Under the pieces are notes generated by a model. It saw only the letters and a program-made list of their open reading frames with translations. It was not told the DNA's origin and made no database searches. Below are positions 18,963-29,222 of a stretch of 64,000 nt of DNA, in pieces. Each line of letters opens with the position of its first letter. The stretch's first letter is position 1. This DNA is from KBS-96 sp963722585 (GTDB lineage Bacteria; Acidobacteriota; Terriglobia; Bryobacterales; Bryobacteraceae): positions 1 to 64,000 of the forward strand of contig CAVRNU010000013.1 in NCBI GenBank assembly GCA_963722585.1. The letters are read 5' to 3'. The position numbers were made by a program, and so were the translations under genes.

Positions 18963-19979
18963 CTACCCCGCTTGTTCAGCAGTCCAGCGAACCAGTTCCG
19001 TCGCGATGCGCTCGGTTGTCCGTACTGCCGCAAACTCGGCCGCCACCCGGATTGCGTTCTTAATCGCCTTCGCGTTCGAACGCCCGTGACAAATGATGCA
19101 GATGCCTTTCAGCCCAAGCAGCGGCGCTCCGCCATATTCCGTGTAATCGACCCGTTTCTTGAAATCCTGGAATGCGCCCTTGGCGAGAAGCGCGCCGACC
19201 TGCCGCCTCATCGTCTTTCTCATCGACTCGCGGAGCATTTCGCGGATCACTTCCACCAATCCTTCGCTGACCTTTAACGCGACATTGCCGACGAAGCCGT
19301 CGCACACAATCACATCCACCGTTCCCGTATACACGTCGCGCCCTTCCACGTTGCCGATAAAGTTGAGATGCAGCGTCTTGAGCAACTGCATGGCGTCGTG
19401 CGTGAGTTGGTTACCCTTGTGCTCCTCCTCGCCAATCGAAAGAATGCCGACGCGCGGGCTTTCGGTGTGGAAGATGACGCGCGAGTAGATTTCGCCCATT
19501 ACCGCGAATTGCGCCATCATTTTCGCGTTGCAGTCGACATTGGCTCCTACATCGATCATGACGGCCGGCTTGCCGTTCAACGTTGGGAAGGCCGACGCCA
19601 GCGCAGGGCGGTCGACGCCCGGCAGCATGCCCAGCACCATCTTTGTAGTTGCCATAATCGCGCCGGTGTTGCCTGCCGACACAACACCCTGCGCCAGATC
19701 CTCTCTTACCAGCCGTGCCGCAACCCGAATGGAACTGTCTTTTTTGGTGCGTACCGCGCGTCCCGCCGAATCTTCCATCGTGATCACTTCACTTGCGTGC
19801 TGAATTTCGATGGGAAGATTCTGCCAGCCCGCGTGACGGTCCAGTTCCTTGGTGAGGATTTCCTTGCGGCCCACCAATATCACTTTGATCCCCAGCGATT
19901 TAGCGGCCTGGATAGAGCCTTCTACTTCGGGTTTTGGACAGGCGTCTCCGCCCATTGCGTCGACGGCAATCGTGGTCAT
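18963..19979 (-). CDS. plsX: Phosphate acyltransferase PlsX
   Basis: Peripheral membrane enzyme that converts acyl-ACP to acyl-phosphate for phosphatidic acid synthesis. The 338-aa protein has the family hallmarks: N-terminal IAVDAMGGDACPKPEVEGS, the AGNTGAIMATTKMVLGMLPG segment, IDVGANVDCNAKMMAQFAVM, VDVIVCDGFVGNVALKVSEG and the C-terminal GICIICHGRSNAKAIKNAIR. Length is normal and the frame intact. It is the last gene of a yceD-rpmF-plsX cluster on the minus strand, an order conserved in many bacteria, and its 3' end faces the ADOP remnant. Confidence 0.96.
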   Translation of the reverse strand: MTTIAVDAMGGDACPKPEVEGSIQAAKSLGIKVILVGRKEILTKELDRHAGWQNLPIEIQHASEVITMEDSAGRAVRTKKDSSIRVAARLVREDLAQGVVSAGNTGAIMATTKMVLGMLPGVDRPALASAFPTLNGKPAVMIDVGANVDCNAKMMAQFAVMGEIYSRVIFHTESPRVGILSIGEEEHKGNQLTHDAMQLLKTLHLNFIGNVEGRDVYTGTVDVIVCDGFVGNVALKVSEGLVEVIREMLRESMRKTMRRQVGALLAKGAFQDFKKRVDYTEYGGAPLLGLKGICIICHGRSNAKAIKNAIRVAAEFAAVRTTERIATELVRWTAEQAG

Positions 19980-20032
19980 CTACTGGATCTTTGCCAAGAC
20001 TTGTATGGCCTAATCACCGGCACAGGCCGAAA

Positions 20033-20212
20033 CTACTCTTCGACTTCGATCACTTCGCGGCCCTTATATTTGCCGCAATGAGGGCAGGCGCGATGTGCAC
20101 GGATTTTCTCGTGGCAATTCGGGCATTCCGCGAATTGAGGAACCTTCAACGCGTCGTGTGCGCGTCGGGTCGAGGTGCGGCGCTTGGAATGTCGCCGTTT
20201 AGGATTTGGCAT
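20033..20212 (-). CDS. rpmF: 50S ribosomal protein L32
   Basis: A 59-aa protein of the large ribosomal subunit. It begins MPNPKRRHSKRRTSTRRAHD and contains the zinc-ribbon pairs CPNC and CPHC separated by HEKIRAHRA, ending KGREVIEVEE. Start ATG 20210-20212, stop TAG 20033-20035. It lies 53 bp upstream of plsX and 65 bp downstream of yceD, all minus strand. Length and all four cysteines match the zinc-binding form of L32. Confidence 0.96.
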   Translation of the reverse strand: MPNPKRRHSKRRTSTRRAHDALKVPQFAECPNCHEKIRAHRACPHCGKYKGREVIEVEE

Positions 20213-20277
20213 AAATCTATTGCTTCTTCAATTCCAGTGTCTAGATTCTCTAAATAAGTACTTATTCCAGGGTCTAG

Positions 20278-20823
20278 CTAGTGGCCCGGGCTCAATTCGG
20301 TACGCAAGGCCCGCAATTTGTTCCAACGGTCGTCTACGGCTCCCATAGTGCAGCCGCAATCCTGAATGTTCCGGTTTTGGCCGCACTTCGGGCAGATTCC
20401 TCTACAGCCGTCGCTGCAAACCACCTGCATAGGCAGCGCCAGCAGCACTACCTCCCGCAAAATATCGTTCAGCTCGAGCCGGTCGCCCTCGTAATAGGCT
20501 ACCTCGCTCGCCTCTTCCTCGAGCTCGTCCTCGCCGGTCAACTCCAATTCGTCAGCCGGATAATACAGGAGATCAAACGGCGTTTCGACGGGAAGAGACG
20601 CCGTTTCCAGGCACCGGTCGCATGGAGCCTCCATCCTGACGTCTAGATGCCCTTTCACCCGGATTTCCCCCAGGCTGTTATTCAGCAGTTTCGCCACGCC
20701 CTTCGCGCGCAAGCCCGAAACTTGCTTAATTTGCTTGTCGAATTCGATTTCGCCCACCGGAAGCTCGATTTCGAAGTGTACCGGCCGTAATTCAAGTTCT
20801 TGGAGACTCAGGAGCACAGTCAC
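20278..20823 (-). CDS. yceD: YceD/DUF177 family protein (23S rRNA accumulation)
   Basis: Family members sit beside rpmF and are linked to 23S rRNA accumulation or metabolism. Motifs: LLSLQELELRPVHFEIELP, HLDVRMEAPCDRCLETASLP with a CxxC, a long acidic segment near GEDELEEEASEVAYYEGDRL, then LREVVLLALPMQVVCSDGC and CPKCGQNRNIQDCGC, a second cysteine cluster that probably binds zinc. The frame is open to a TTG at 20862; I prefer GTG 20823 (VTVLLSLQELEL), which matches the usual N-terminus and follows GGCGGGG. It starts the cluster with rpmF and plsX. Confidence 0.88.
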   Translation of the reverse strand: MTVLLSLQELELRPVHFEIELPVGEIEFDKQIKQVSGLRAKGVAKLLNNSLGEIRVKGHLDVRMEAPCDRCLETASLPVETPFDLLYYPADELELTGEDELEEEASEVAYYEGDRLELNDILREVVLLALPMQVVCSDGCRGICPKCGQNRNIQDCGCTMGAVDDRWNKLRALRTELSPGH

Positions 20824-20937
20824 CCCCGCCGCCGCAAACAAGGTATGTTTGTGACGCGTCAATCCCGGCTGAGCGGGTAAACCTAAAGTATAGCAAGGCT
20901 TGAAGATGCGCCCCTGTTTTTCAGCATCCGGTGAGTG

Positions 20938-20963
20938 GGACAGGCGTTTTCGCCTGTCTTATT
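20938..20963. terminator. Hairpin, probable rho-independent terminator
   Basis: GACAGGCG (20939-20946), a TTTT loop and CGCCTGTC (20951-20958) make a perfect 8-bp stem followed on the plus strand by TTATT. It lies between the start of yceD and the 3' end of the 20992-22008 gene (minus strand), so it probably ends the latter transcript, although the minus-strand side has no clear U-tract. Confidence 0.5.
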
Positions 20964-20991
20964 CGTTCCTCCAGACTTCTGCCACAGAAGC

Positions 20992-22008
20992 CTACCCCTT
21001 ATCGCGCGGCTTGATGGTCGACCGGAGGTCTACAAACCTGTTCAGAATATCGAACCAGAAGGGTGCGCCGAGCGTCGCGGCAAGAGCCGAGGCAAGGATG
21101 CCCGCAACCTTCAGAAACCAATAATATTTAGCTTTTAGGTTTTCCTCCCCGCTCCAGCCGATAGGAACACCGAGATTCTTTAAACGTGACAGATTATCCT
21201 CAACGCGCGCCACCCGTTGCGCTATCGGAGCCTCTGCGGCTTGCGGATTCGAAGGAATCGTCGGAGGGGACACGCCAGTTCTCGCATATTCCTGAGCGGT
21301 CGCAATCAGTGAACTACGGATCGATGGATCGGCCAACAGCCGGTCCACTATATGGACGGTATCGATATTGAGGCTGGAAGCGGCGGCGATCGCGATCACA
21401 AACAATATAATTTGGGTGCGCCGCTTGTACCATCCAGCCACGCGGTCCATGGAGGCGTTGAACCAGCTCTCAATCGCACTACGCACCCTTTCCAGGTCGT
21501 CGGCCGATGCGTCAATTAAAACCGTCAGCCCCTTACCCACCGCCGGAACGTGAAAATTAACCGCCGCCTGCCTGAGCGCCTCAATCACATCCGTACGAGC
21601 GGGCTTTGCGCCTGACGCAAGCGTTGCCGCGGCGCCGCTTAATTGTGTTCCGCTCGCCGGAAGAACGATGTCTAACAGCGCCAATGCGAAATTCGCAGAT
21701 GGAATGTACGACGGCAGGTTTCGCCGTCCGTAAAATTTTCCTTCGAGTATCTTCCCAAGCTTCAAATGCTTCGGATTGTACTCGCCGTGGAACAGCCCGG
21801 AGATCAACGGATGATTGTAAAGGAGGTGTGTGATCTCGGTCCCCTCCGGATCGTTGAAAAGCTCGCGGATACCCCGCTCGAGCTGCAGGGACCGGTTCTT
21901 GACGAAGGTTTCGATTCCCTCGTTAACCGACGAGCAGAGCAAGCTCAGGACTACATACACGATGATGAGGCCGATAGCCACGTCGACCAAAGTGAATCCG
22001 CTCGGCAT
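20992..22008 (-). CDS. Membrane protein of unknown function
   Basis: A 338-aa protein starting MPSGFTLVDVAIGLIIVYVV with an N-terminal membrane helix. Two more hydrophobic segments occur in the middle and near the C-terminus (QIILFVIAIAAASSLNID and FLKVAGILASALAATLGAPF). Between them lies a soluble region with FVKNRSLQLERGIRELFNDP and DNLSRLKNLGVPIGW. No catalytic motif recognised. ATG 22006-22008 is preferred over a longer reading to 22050 because the membrane helix follows directly. It is divergent from the tolC-like gene. Similar proteins are often annotated only as hypothetical. Confidence 0.75.
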   Translation of the reverse strand: MPSGFTLVDVAIGLIIVYVVLSLLCSSVNEGIETFVKNRSLQLERGIRELFNDPEGTEITHLLYNHPLISGLFHGEYNPKHLKLGKILEGKFYGRRNLPSYIPSANFALALLDIVLPASGTQLSGAAATLASGAKPARTDVIEALRQAAVNFHVPAVGKGLTVLIDASADDLERVRSAIESWFNASMDRVAGWYKRRTQIILFVIAIAAASSLNIDTVHIVDRLLADPSIRSSLIATAQEYARTGVSPPTIPSNPQAAEAPIAQRVARVEDNLSRLKNLGVPIGWSGEENLKAKYYWFLKVAGILASALAATLGAPFWFDILNRFVDLRSTIKPRDKG

Positions 22009-22086
22009 AAGAGTTCCGCGCTCGCCCACGCCCGTATTTCTTAGCGACAACCCGGGTGCAGGGAAGCTAACATAAAATGCGTGTCT

Positions 22087-23403
22087 ATGAAGTATATAGT
22101 CTTATTCCTATTCGCCGCATTCCTGAGTCAGGCCGAGGTTTACACGTTAAGTCTTCCTCAAGCTCTCGAAATCGCGTCACGGCAAAACCCTGACGTGACG
22201 CTGGCGCGCCTGGATGAACAGCGTTCCAGAGAAAACGTAAGAGTGGTGCACGATCCCTTCGTGCCGAAAGTCATCGCCGGAAGCGGCGCGGCGTACACCT
22301 ACGGCTATCCAAACACAATCCAAGGCAACGCCCCGAGTATCGTGACGATCCAAACCCAAATGGCCATCTACAACAAGCCGCGCAGCTACATGGTGGCCGC
22401 GGCGCGCGAGGATGCCCGCGGCACTCAGATCGACGCACAGCAGCGCGCCGACGAAGTGGCATTTCAAATAGCCGGCCTGTTTCTCGATATTCAAGACGCG
22501 AAGAAACGACGGCAGAGCCTCGAATCGCAGCTTCCCATGCTGCGGCAGGTATCCGATGCGATTCGCTCCCGCGTGTCTGAAGGATCGGAACTTCCCGTCG
22601 AGAACACACGCGTTAAGGTGAACCTGAATCAGGCCGAACATGAATTAAACGTCAGCAAAGCCAATGAAGACTACTCCGAGATGCTGCTCGCCGTTGCGCT
22701 CGGCTACTCCGCGAATGACAGGGTCATTCCCGAAGCCGGCCCATCCTTTCAACTGCCGCCGGTAGCCTCCGAAGACGATTCGGTTGGAGTAGCCGTGAGA
22801 AGAAGCAAGGAGCTGAGAAGGCTCGAGTCGGCGGTGTTTGCGAAGCAGCTTGAAATCCGGTCGTACCGGGCCTCCCGCCTCCCGCAAGTGGATTTAGTGG
22901 CGCAATACTCGCTCTTTGCAAAGTACGCTTATACCCAATATTTTCCGGGCACGCGATTCCAATACAATAACGCACAGATTGGCGCGGCATTCACGATTCC
23001 GCTGCTGGTCGGTTCGGCCTCCGGCGGCCAGTACGAAGAAGCGGCGACCGAAATCGCCAAGTTGCGCATTCAGATTAACCAAACCAGGAACCGAATTACG
23101 GAAGATACCAGGAAGAGCTATCAAGATATGCAGAACGCGCAAGAAACACGCGATCTTGCGCGCCAGCAATTGGATCTCGCTCACCAGGATTTATCGACGC
23201 TTTTGTCGAGATACGCCGAAGGGCAGGCGCGGCTCACTGACGTCGAAAAGGCGCGCGCCGTGGAAAACGAACGGTGGCTGGCCCTTTATCAAACCGAAAC
23301 CCAATTCGAGCGTTCAAAGCTTGCTGTTTTGCGCCAACTCGGCGATCTGATGGCCTCTTTGCGAATTGCGGCGCCCGGCGCCATTGAAAAGCAGCAGCCT
23401 TAG
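22087..23403 (+). CDS. TolC-family outer membrane efflux protein
   Basis: Outer-membrane channel-tunnel protein of 438 aa. A signal peptide (MKYIVLFLFAAFLSQAEV) precedes the family N-terminus LSLPQALEIASRQNPDVTLA. Two OEP repeats follow with long alpha-helical coiled coils (for example RSRVSEGSELPVENTRVKVN and RQQLDLAHQDLSTLLSRYAE). It ends nine bases before an ABC ATPase gene, so it is co-transcribed with an ABC exporter; no periplasmic adaptor gene is present in the cluster, which leaves open whether they truly work as one pump. Start ATG 22087 is preferred over GTG 22081. Confidence 0.9.
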   Translation: MKYIVLFLFAAFLSQAEVYTLSLPQALEIASRQNPDVTLARLDEQRSRENVRVVHDPFVPKVIAGSGAAYTYGYPNTIQGNAPSIVTIQTQMAIYNKPRSYMVAAAREDARGTQIDAQQRADEVAFQIAGLFLDIQDAKKRRQSLESQLPMLRQVSDAIRSRVSEGSELPVENTRVKVNLNQAEHELNVSKANEDYSEMLLAVALGYSANDRVIPEAGPSFQLPPVASEDDSVGVAVRRSKELRRLESAVFAKQLEIRSYRASRLPQVDLVAQYSLFAKYAYTQYFPGTRFQYNNAQIGAAFTIPLLVGSASGGQYEEAATEIAKLRIQINQTRNRITEDTRKSYQDMQNAQETRDLARQQLDLAHQDLSTLLSRYAEGQARLTDVEKARAVENERWLALYQTETQFERSKLAVLRQLGDLMASLRIAAPGAIEKQQP

Positions 23404-23411
23404 CCGGTGCG

Positions 23412-24242
23412 ATGCCCATGGATGAACTGCCTCGCGCCCACGAAAGTATCGCCGGTCCGGCGTTTGCGTCCAACAACGAAACGCCCGCAATTCAGATCCG
23501 CGACTTGCGCAAAGCGTATGGCAGCTTCGTGGCCGTGGATGGCCTGACGCTATCGGTGCCGCAAGGCTGCTTCTTTGGTTTTCTAGGGCCAAACGGGGCG
23601 GGGAAGACCACTACCATCCGAATGCTTACCGGTCTGGCTATTCCTACGTCAGGGACCATCGAAGTGCTCGGATTACGAATGCCCGAGAGCGCCTTCGACA
23701 TTCGTCGACAGATCGGCATTGTTCCCGACGACAGTCTGCTGTTCGATCATCTCACAGGGTATGAGTACCTGCAGTTCGTCGGGCGCATGTATGGCCTCGC
23801 GCGTGCAGTTGCCCAGGACCGCGCGGCCGAGCTGCTCAACTTGTTCGAGCTGGGTCAGGAAGAAGGCAAGCTCGCCGGCGAGTACTCGAAAGGCATGCGC
23901 AAACGCCTGGCTATGGGCGCAGCGCTCATACACCGTCCGCGGCTATTCCTGATGGACGAGCCGTTTGAGGGCGTTGATGCGGTTGGCGCGCGCCTGATGA
24001 AGAATATCCTGACCGAACAGGTCCATCGCGGAGCCACCGTCTTTCTGACATCGCATGTCCTTGAAGTGGTAGAGCGTTTATGCGACCGCCTGGCCATCAT
24101 CAATAAAGGCCGGATGGTGATCGAGGGCGGCATGGCCGACGTGCGCGCTCAGGCCGAAGGCGGCTCAACCCATCTTGAAGATATCTTTGTGCGGCTAGTC
24201 GGAGCGGAGCGGCCGAGTTCCGAAGTCCTCGATTGGTTGTGA
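23412..24242 (+). CDS. ABC transporter ATP-binding protein
   Basis: A 276-aa nucleotide-binding subunit of an ABC-2 type exporter. Walker A GPNGAGKTT is at residues 59-67, followed by the Q-loop region, the signature region YSKGMRKRLAMGAALIHRPR, Walker B LFLMDEPFEGVD and the switch His in FLTSHVLEVVERL. The C-terminal part has EGGMADVRAQ as in antibiotic/Na+ exporter ATPases. It sits between the TolC-like gene (9 bp) and the permease gene (about 100 bp), so the three make one export operon. The substrate cannot be read from sequence. Confidence 0.93.
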   Translation: MPMDELPRAHESIAGPAFASNNETPAIQIRDLRKAYGSFVAVDGLTLSVPQGCFFGFLGPNGAGKTTTIRMLTGLAIPTSGTIEVLGLRMPESAFDIRRQIGIVPDDSLLFDHLTGYEYLQFVGRMYGLARAVAQDRAAELLNLFELGQEEGKLAGEYSKGMRKRLAMGAALIHRPRLFLMDEPFEGVDAVGARLMKNILTEQVHRGATVFLTSHVLEVVERLCDRLAIINKGRMVIEGGMADVRAQAEGGSTHLEDIFVRLVGAERPSSEVLDWL

Positions 24243-24340
24243 CATGAATTCGCTAAATCGCTGAAGGTTTGTGACATGTAACCGACCCGGTAAGGAGCCG
24301 CGAGCGTCAGCGACCGGCCTTCGATCAGTTAGACACCCCC

Positions 24341-25948
24341 ATGGCAGACCAGATTGGCGCGATTCTCTGGGCCCAGTTCAAGAGCATTCGGAACGCCCTC
24401 CCTCGCACTAATATTGGGACCATACTCGCCAGCCTGGTTTCGCTCATATGGTACGGGAGCTTCGCCATGGTGGCATTAGCGCTCGCCTCGGTAACGCCCC
24501 TTGTCCCACTGCGCGATGTCCATCGCTTCCTGCCCGTCGTGCTGCTCGGAATCTTTCTGTTCTGGCAGATCTTTCCGCTGATGACACTGAGCAGCGGATG
24601 GTCCATTGAACTAAGCAAGCTGCTTGTCTATCCCATCCGGGAAGAGACGCTGTTCTCGGTCGAGGTGCTCCTTCGAGTCACCACCGCGCCGGAAATGATC
24701 ATCGTGCTCTTGGGATTGATCGTTGGGCTCATGCGTCATCCGCAGCTTCCAGGAGCCGGGCCTGCGCTTCTGCTGTTCTACTTGCCACTCAATCTGTTCT
24801 TGTCCCTCGGAACGCGCGAGCTTGTCCGCCGGTTGCTGAGCCGTGAGCGCCTCAAAACGCTTCTGCTCATTCTTTTCCTCGCTATTTCCGTTCTGCCGTC
24901 GCTTGTTTTCAATACCGCCTTAGGCGAGAGAGCGAAGCCGTTTCTGATGGGCGCTGCGGGCGCTAACGGTACGCCGTGGCAGGAATTTGCTTCCCTCGCT
25001 CTCGGTGACAAACCACTACTAGCGCTTAGTATCTGTTGCGCCTGGATAGTGGCCGCGTTTCTCTTCGCGCGTAAAGAATTTGCGCGAATGATCGCTTGCG
25101 ACCCGGCAAGCTTCGAGCCGGCGAATTCGAGCCTTGCGAAGCAGCGCGGCAGGCAACGATGGCCGAAAATCCTCTTCAGCCTGCCGTCCAGGATTTTTCG
25201 CGACCCGCTGGCTGCCCTAATCGAGAAAGAACTGCGAGTCCTCTCGCGATCGCCGCGATTCCGGCTCCTTTTCGGAATGGCTTGCGTGTTCAGCGTTGTT
25301 GTGTTCTTCCCTCTGGCATTCGGGCGGATGGGCAGCGCGTTTTTGCACGAAAATTATCTGCCATCCATCAGCGCCTATGGATTGCTGATTCTCGGCGATA
25401 CGCTGCTCTGGAATATGTTCGGCTTCGACGGCCACGCCGCTCAACTCTACTTTGTCGCGCCGGTTCAGTTGGCAGCCGTTGTGCGCGCGAAGAACATTGT
25501 TGCGATCGCCGCCATCGCTCTGATGACGATACTCATTTCAGCTGCCGGCTTCTTGTTTCGAACCGGCGCTGGTCTCGCAAGCGTCGCGGCATCCGCTCTG
25601 CTCACGTTTGTACTCACTGTTTTCTTCCTCGCATTTGGCAACTTGATGTCCGTCCTCATGCCGCGGCCGGTTGACCCCAATCAGGCAATGAGGACTCAGG
25701 GTAGTGCAAAGGCATCCGCCTTAGTCCTGCTATGTGCGCTGATGCTGATTGTTCCGGTAGGCTTGGCCTTTGTGGCCCGCTGGGCTTTTGATGCCGAGTG
25801 GCCATTTTTTGTCGTCCTTGCGTGTGACTTCATCGCCGGACTCGCGTTTTACTACGTTGCCACCGAAACGGCCCTCGAGCGGGCTGAAAACCAGAAAGAA
25901 CGTATCCTCGAACTGTTATCGAGGAATCGCGGCCCTATTGGGTCGTAA
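24341..25948 (+). CDS. ABC-2 type transporter permease, large
   Basis: A 535-aa integral membrane protein with around a dozen hydrophobic segments, including LVSLIWYGSFAMVALALASV, VVLLGIFLFWQIFPLMTLSS and ALMLIVPVGLAFVARWAF. Its position directly downstream of an ABC-2 ATPase makes it the transmembrane partner. No Walker or peptidase motifs. The C-terminus ends in a charged, probably cytoplasmic helix (ETALERAENQKERILELLS). Function as exporter is inferred from context. Confidence 0.8.
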   Translation: MADQIGAILWAQFKSIRNALPRTNIGTILASLVSLIWYGSFAMVALALASVTPLVPLRDVHRFLPVVLLGIFLFWQIFPLMTLSSGWSIELSKLLVYPIREETLFSVEVLLRVTTAPEMIIVLLGLIVGLMRHPQLPGAGPALLLFYLPLNLFLSLGTRELVRRLLSRERLKTLLLILFLAISVLPSLVFNTALGERAKPFLMGAAGANGTPWQEFASLALGDKPLLALSICCAWIVAAFLFARKEFARMIACDPASFEPANSSLAKQRGRQRWPKILFSLPSRIFRDPLAALIEKELRVLSRSPRFRLLFGMACVFSVVVFFPLAFGRMGSAFLHENYLPSISAYGLLILGDTLLWNMFGFDGHAAQLYFVAPVQLAAVVRAKNIVAIAAIALMTILISAAGFLFRTGAGLASVAASALLTFVLTVFFLAFGNLMSVLMPRPVDPNQAMRTQGSAKASALVLLCALMLIVPVGLAFVARWAFDAEWPFFVVLACDFIAGLAFYYVATETALERAENQKERILELLSRNRGPIGS

Positions 25949-26039
25949 GAATGTAATCGGACTCTAAAGCAATTTGAGCAGTAGGCCGATAGTGAGTATG
26001 GAATTGAGTAGCCTTTCAGGCTGGAAGGAAGGGTGCTAG

Positions 26040-29000
26040 ATGGGCCTGCGGCCCACCAAAGGTGACGTAGGCGGAAGCATTCGGAAGCGTGTGCACCGAA
26101 TTGTGGAGCGGGTCTCCAGGCCTGCCACGCCGCCATTCGTGGCGGCATTTTCATCGCCCTGCTGTCCGTCCTGCCTTTGGCGCAAGCTCAGCAGAATAAC
26201 CTGCCCACCCTGACAACTGCGCGGGAAGCGCACAGCCTGACACCGGAAGCGGCGGCACGCGCCTACCCCGTCCACTTGCGGGCAGTCGTGATTTACTACG
26301 ATCCCTACATCGATCGGAGGCTCGGCGCGCTGTTCGTTCACGATTCGAGCGGCGGCATCTTTGTGAAACTTCCGGCCCGTCCGATACTTCCCCTCCGCGC
26401 AGGTACGGTGATAGATGTTACTGGCGTTACAGGCGCAGGCGACTTTGCGCCCATCGTTGACCACCCTAAAATACGCGTCCTTGGACAGTCCCATGTGCCG
26501 GCCGACGCTCCCAGGGTCAGCCTGGCTCACATGCTCACCGGGGCAGAGGACGGACAGTGGGTCGAAGTCGAAGGCTTGGTGCGTTCAAGTCAAAAATCCG
26601 GTATGAACGTGACGCTTGAAGTCGCGATGAGCGATGGAGCGGTGCTCGCAACCACGGTCCAAGAAAACGGTGTGGATTATAGCCGCTTGACGGATGCGAG
26701 AGTGCAAATTCACGCCGCTGCCGCCCCGATCTTTACGAAGCATCGCCAGATGATCGGTGCGCGTCTCTTCTTTCCGGGCCTGGTTGCGCTGAAAGTAGTT
26801 GAGCCTGCCCCAACCGATCCGTTCGGCGTACCGACGCGCCCCATCAAAAATCTCTTGCTGTACACGCCCAATATTGCTTTTCAACACCGGGTTCGAGTTC
26901 GAGGCCGGGTAACGCTCGAGTGGCCGGGCCGCTCTCTCTGTATTCAGGACCAGACTGCCGGAGTCTGTGCTACTGTTTCCCAAACCACTCCGCTCCATCT
27001 GGGAGAACTGGTGGATTTGGTTGGTTTCCCTTTGCCCGGTCAGTATGCGCCCACATTGCAGCGCGGCATCTTCAGACGCGCTGGTCCCGGCGAAGCCCTG
27101 ACGCCAACGCCCATTACAGTGGAGCAGGCTCTTGCCGGCGATGTTGATGCCCAACTGGTTCGGATTCAAGCTCAGTTGATCGAGCAGGACCTGACGGCAA
27201 AGGACCCGACTCTGATCCTGTCGTCAGGGGGTGATCTCTTTTCCGCCGTCCTCCCCAACAGCTCGAGAGGCGCGAAGCTGCCCAATTGGGAGCCCGGTAG
27301 CAAGCTCGAATTAGCCGGTATCTGTTCCGTACAAGTCGACGCCACGCAGGAAGCTTTCCATGGGGGTGTCGCCCGGCCCAAGTCGTTCCGGATTCTATTG
27401 CGATCGTCCAACGACGTCGTCGTGCTACAGCAGCCGTCCTGGTGGACGGCCCCTCACGCCGTCGCGGTCCTCAGCCTGCTCCTCGCGATCACGTTCGGCG
27501 TGCTTGCCTGGGTTGTCGCGCTCAGAAAGCGCGTAAAGGCTCAGACAACCGTCATCCAGCGGCAACTCGACGAAACAGCGGCTCTCAAGGAGGCCGCCGA
27601 ATACGCCAACCGCGCTAAGAGTGAGTTTCTCGCGAATATGAGCCATGAAATCCGCACTCCCATGAATGGAGTCCTCGGAATGATCGACCTGGCTTTGAGT
27701 GCCGATCCTTCTCCCGAGCAGGCGGAATGTCTCGCCATGGCCCGCAGCTCCGCTGATGCCCTGCTCACGGTTATCAACGACATTCTCGATTTCTCGAAAA
27801 TCGAAGCGGGCAAGCTGGAACTCGATGCGGCTGATTTCGACCTGCGGGATTTCATCGAGGAAAACCTCCGGACCTTCGCGCTGCGGGCCGCTGAAAAGGG
27901 AATCGAACTTGCCGGCGATATAGCGCCTGATGTTCCCGTCAGAGTGAATGCCGACGCCACTCGCCTGGGCCAGGTAGTTACTAATCTGCTCGGCAATGCT
28001 CTGAAGTTCACGGCCAGGGGAGAAGTGTGCCTGCGAGTAACAAGCGACGGTGCCCCGGGCGGCGAACCCATACTGCATTTCATCGTTAGCGATACCGGCA
28101 TTGGCATCCCGGCCGAGCAGCAGAAGCTCATCTTTCGGGCTTTCGCCCAAGCCGACGCTTCCACTACGCGCAAGTTTGGAGGAACTGGCCTGGGGCTCAC
28201 AATTTGCTCCGAGACTCGTGAATTTGATGCATGGAAAAATCTGGGTCGAGAGCGAGCCTGGGAAAGGTAGCTGCTTTCATTTCACGGCCCAGGTCAAAAT
28301 GGCGTCGGAACCTCCCTCGAGCGTCGAAGCCGCGGGAATCGATGCGTTCCAGGGCGTTTCAGTCCTGGTTGTGGACGATCATGCCGCCACCCGCCGTATT
28401 CTGGCGGAGACTTTAGCGCTGTGGGGGATGAGGGTAAATTTGGCTCCCGATGGGCCTGCCGCTGTCTCTGCGGTCGAGCGGGCCGCGCGCGCACGCGACC
28501 CGTTCCGCTTAATTCTGACGGATGCGCACATGCCGGGAATGGATGGCTTTGCGCTTGTTCGGCAACTCAGGCAGCATCGCATCCCGGCAGATTCCGTTAT
28601 CATGATGCTCTCGTGGTCCGGCCAGAAGAAGGATGCGAACAGGTGCCGCGAAGAGGGTGTTGCTGCGCATCTGAGCAAGCCGGTCCGCCGGGCAGAGCTG
28701 AAGGAGGCTATGCTACGGACACTTTGCGAGGCGTCCGTATCGAAGCACTCCAATGTTGTTTCACCCGATGCCTCCCCCGGTTCGCGTGACACTGCGCTTG
28801 GCTCGTTGCGCATTTTGCTCGCTGAGGATAATCTCGTCAACCAGCGGTTGGCCGGAAAGTTGCTCGAGAAACGAGGCCACACGGTCGTCGTTGCCAATAA
28901 TGGCCGAGAGGCGCTGGCGCTATTTGACCCTCAGATCTTCGATTTGGTTCTGATGGATGTGCAGATGCCGGAATTAGACGGTTTCGAGACTACCGCCCTG

Positions 29001-29192
29001 CTCCGCGAAAACGAGAAGAATACGGGCCGTCACATCCCCGTCATCGCTATGACGGCAAACGCCATGAAAGGCGACGAGGAACGCTGCCTTGCGGCCGGCA
29101 TGGACGGCTACGTGCCGAAGCCCGTCAAACCCGAAGTACTATTCGCCGCCATCGAGCGAGTCCGCCCGGCGTTTGTCCAGCCTGGCCCGTAG
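26040..29192 (+). pseudogene. Large hybrid sensor histidine kinase, two single-base frameshifts
   Basis: If repaired, about 1,050 aa. ATG 26040 follows GGAAGGAAGGG and gives a basic N-terminus (MGLRPTKGDVGGSIRKRVHR). A T4 run near 26147-26150 lacks one T; adding it leads into FIALLSVLPLAQAQQNN, a signal peptide. OB-fold-like periplasmic repeats follow, then a membrane helix (AVAVLSLLLAITFGVLAWVV), HisKA (EFLANMSHEIRTPMNG, His near 27644) and HATPase. Near 28210 an extra G breaks GLTICS from RLVNLMHGKIWVESEPGKG. Two receiver domains then follow with Asp in LILTDAHMPGMDG and LVLMDVQMPELDG. Architecture resembles acidobacterial sensors with two C-terminal receivers. Confidence 0.85.
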
Positions 29193-29222
29193 CCGGGATG
29201 TGGATTTCTCCGTCCCCAACCC

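Noticed and set aside
19368..20081. 237-aa plus-strand frame
   Set aside because: Antisense to plsX and rpmF.
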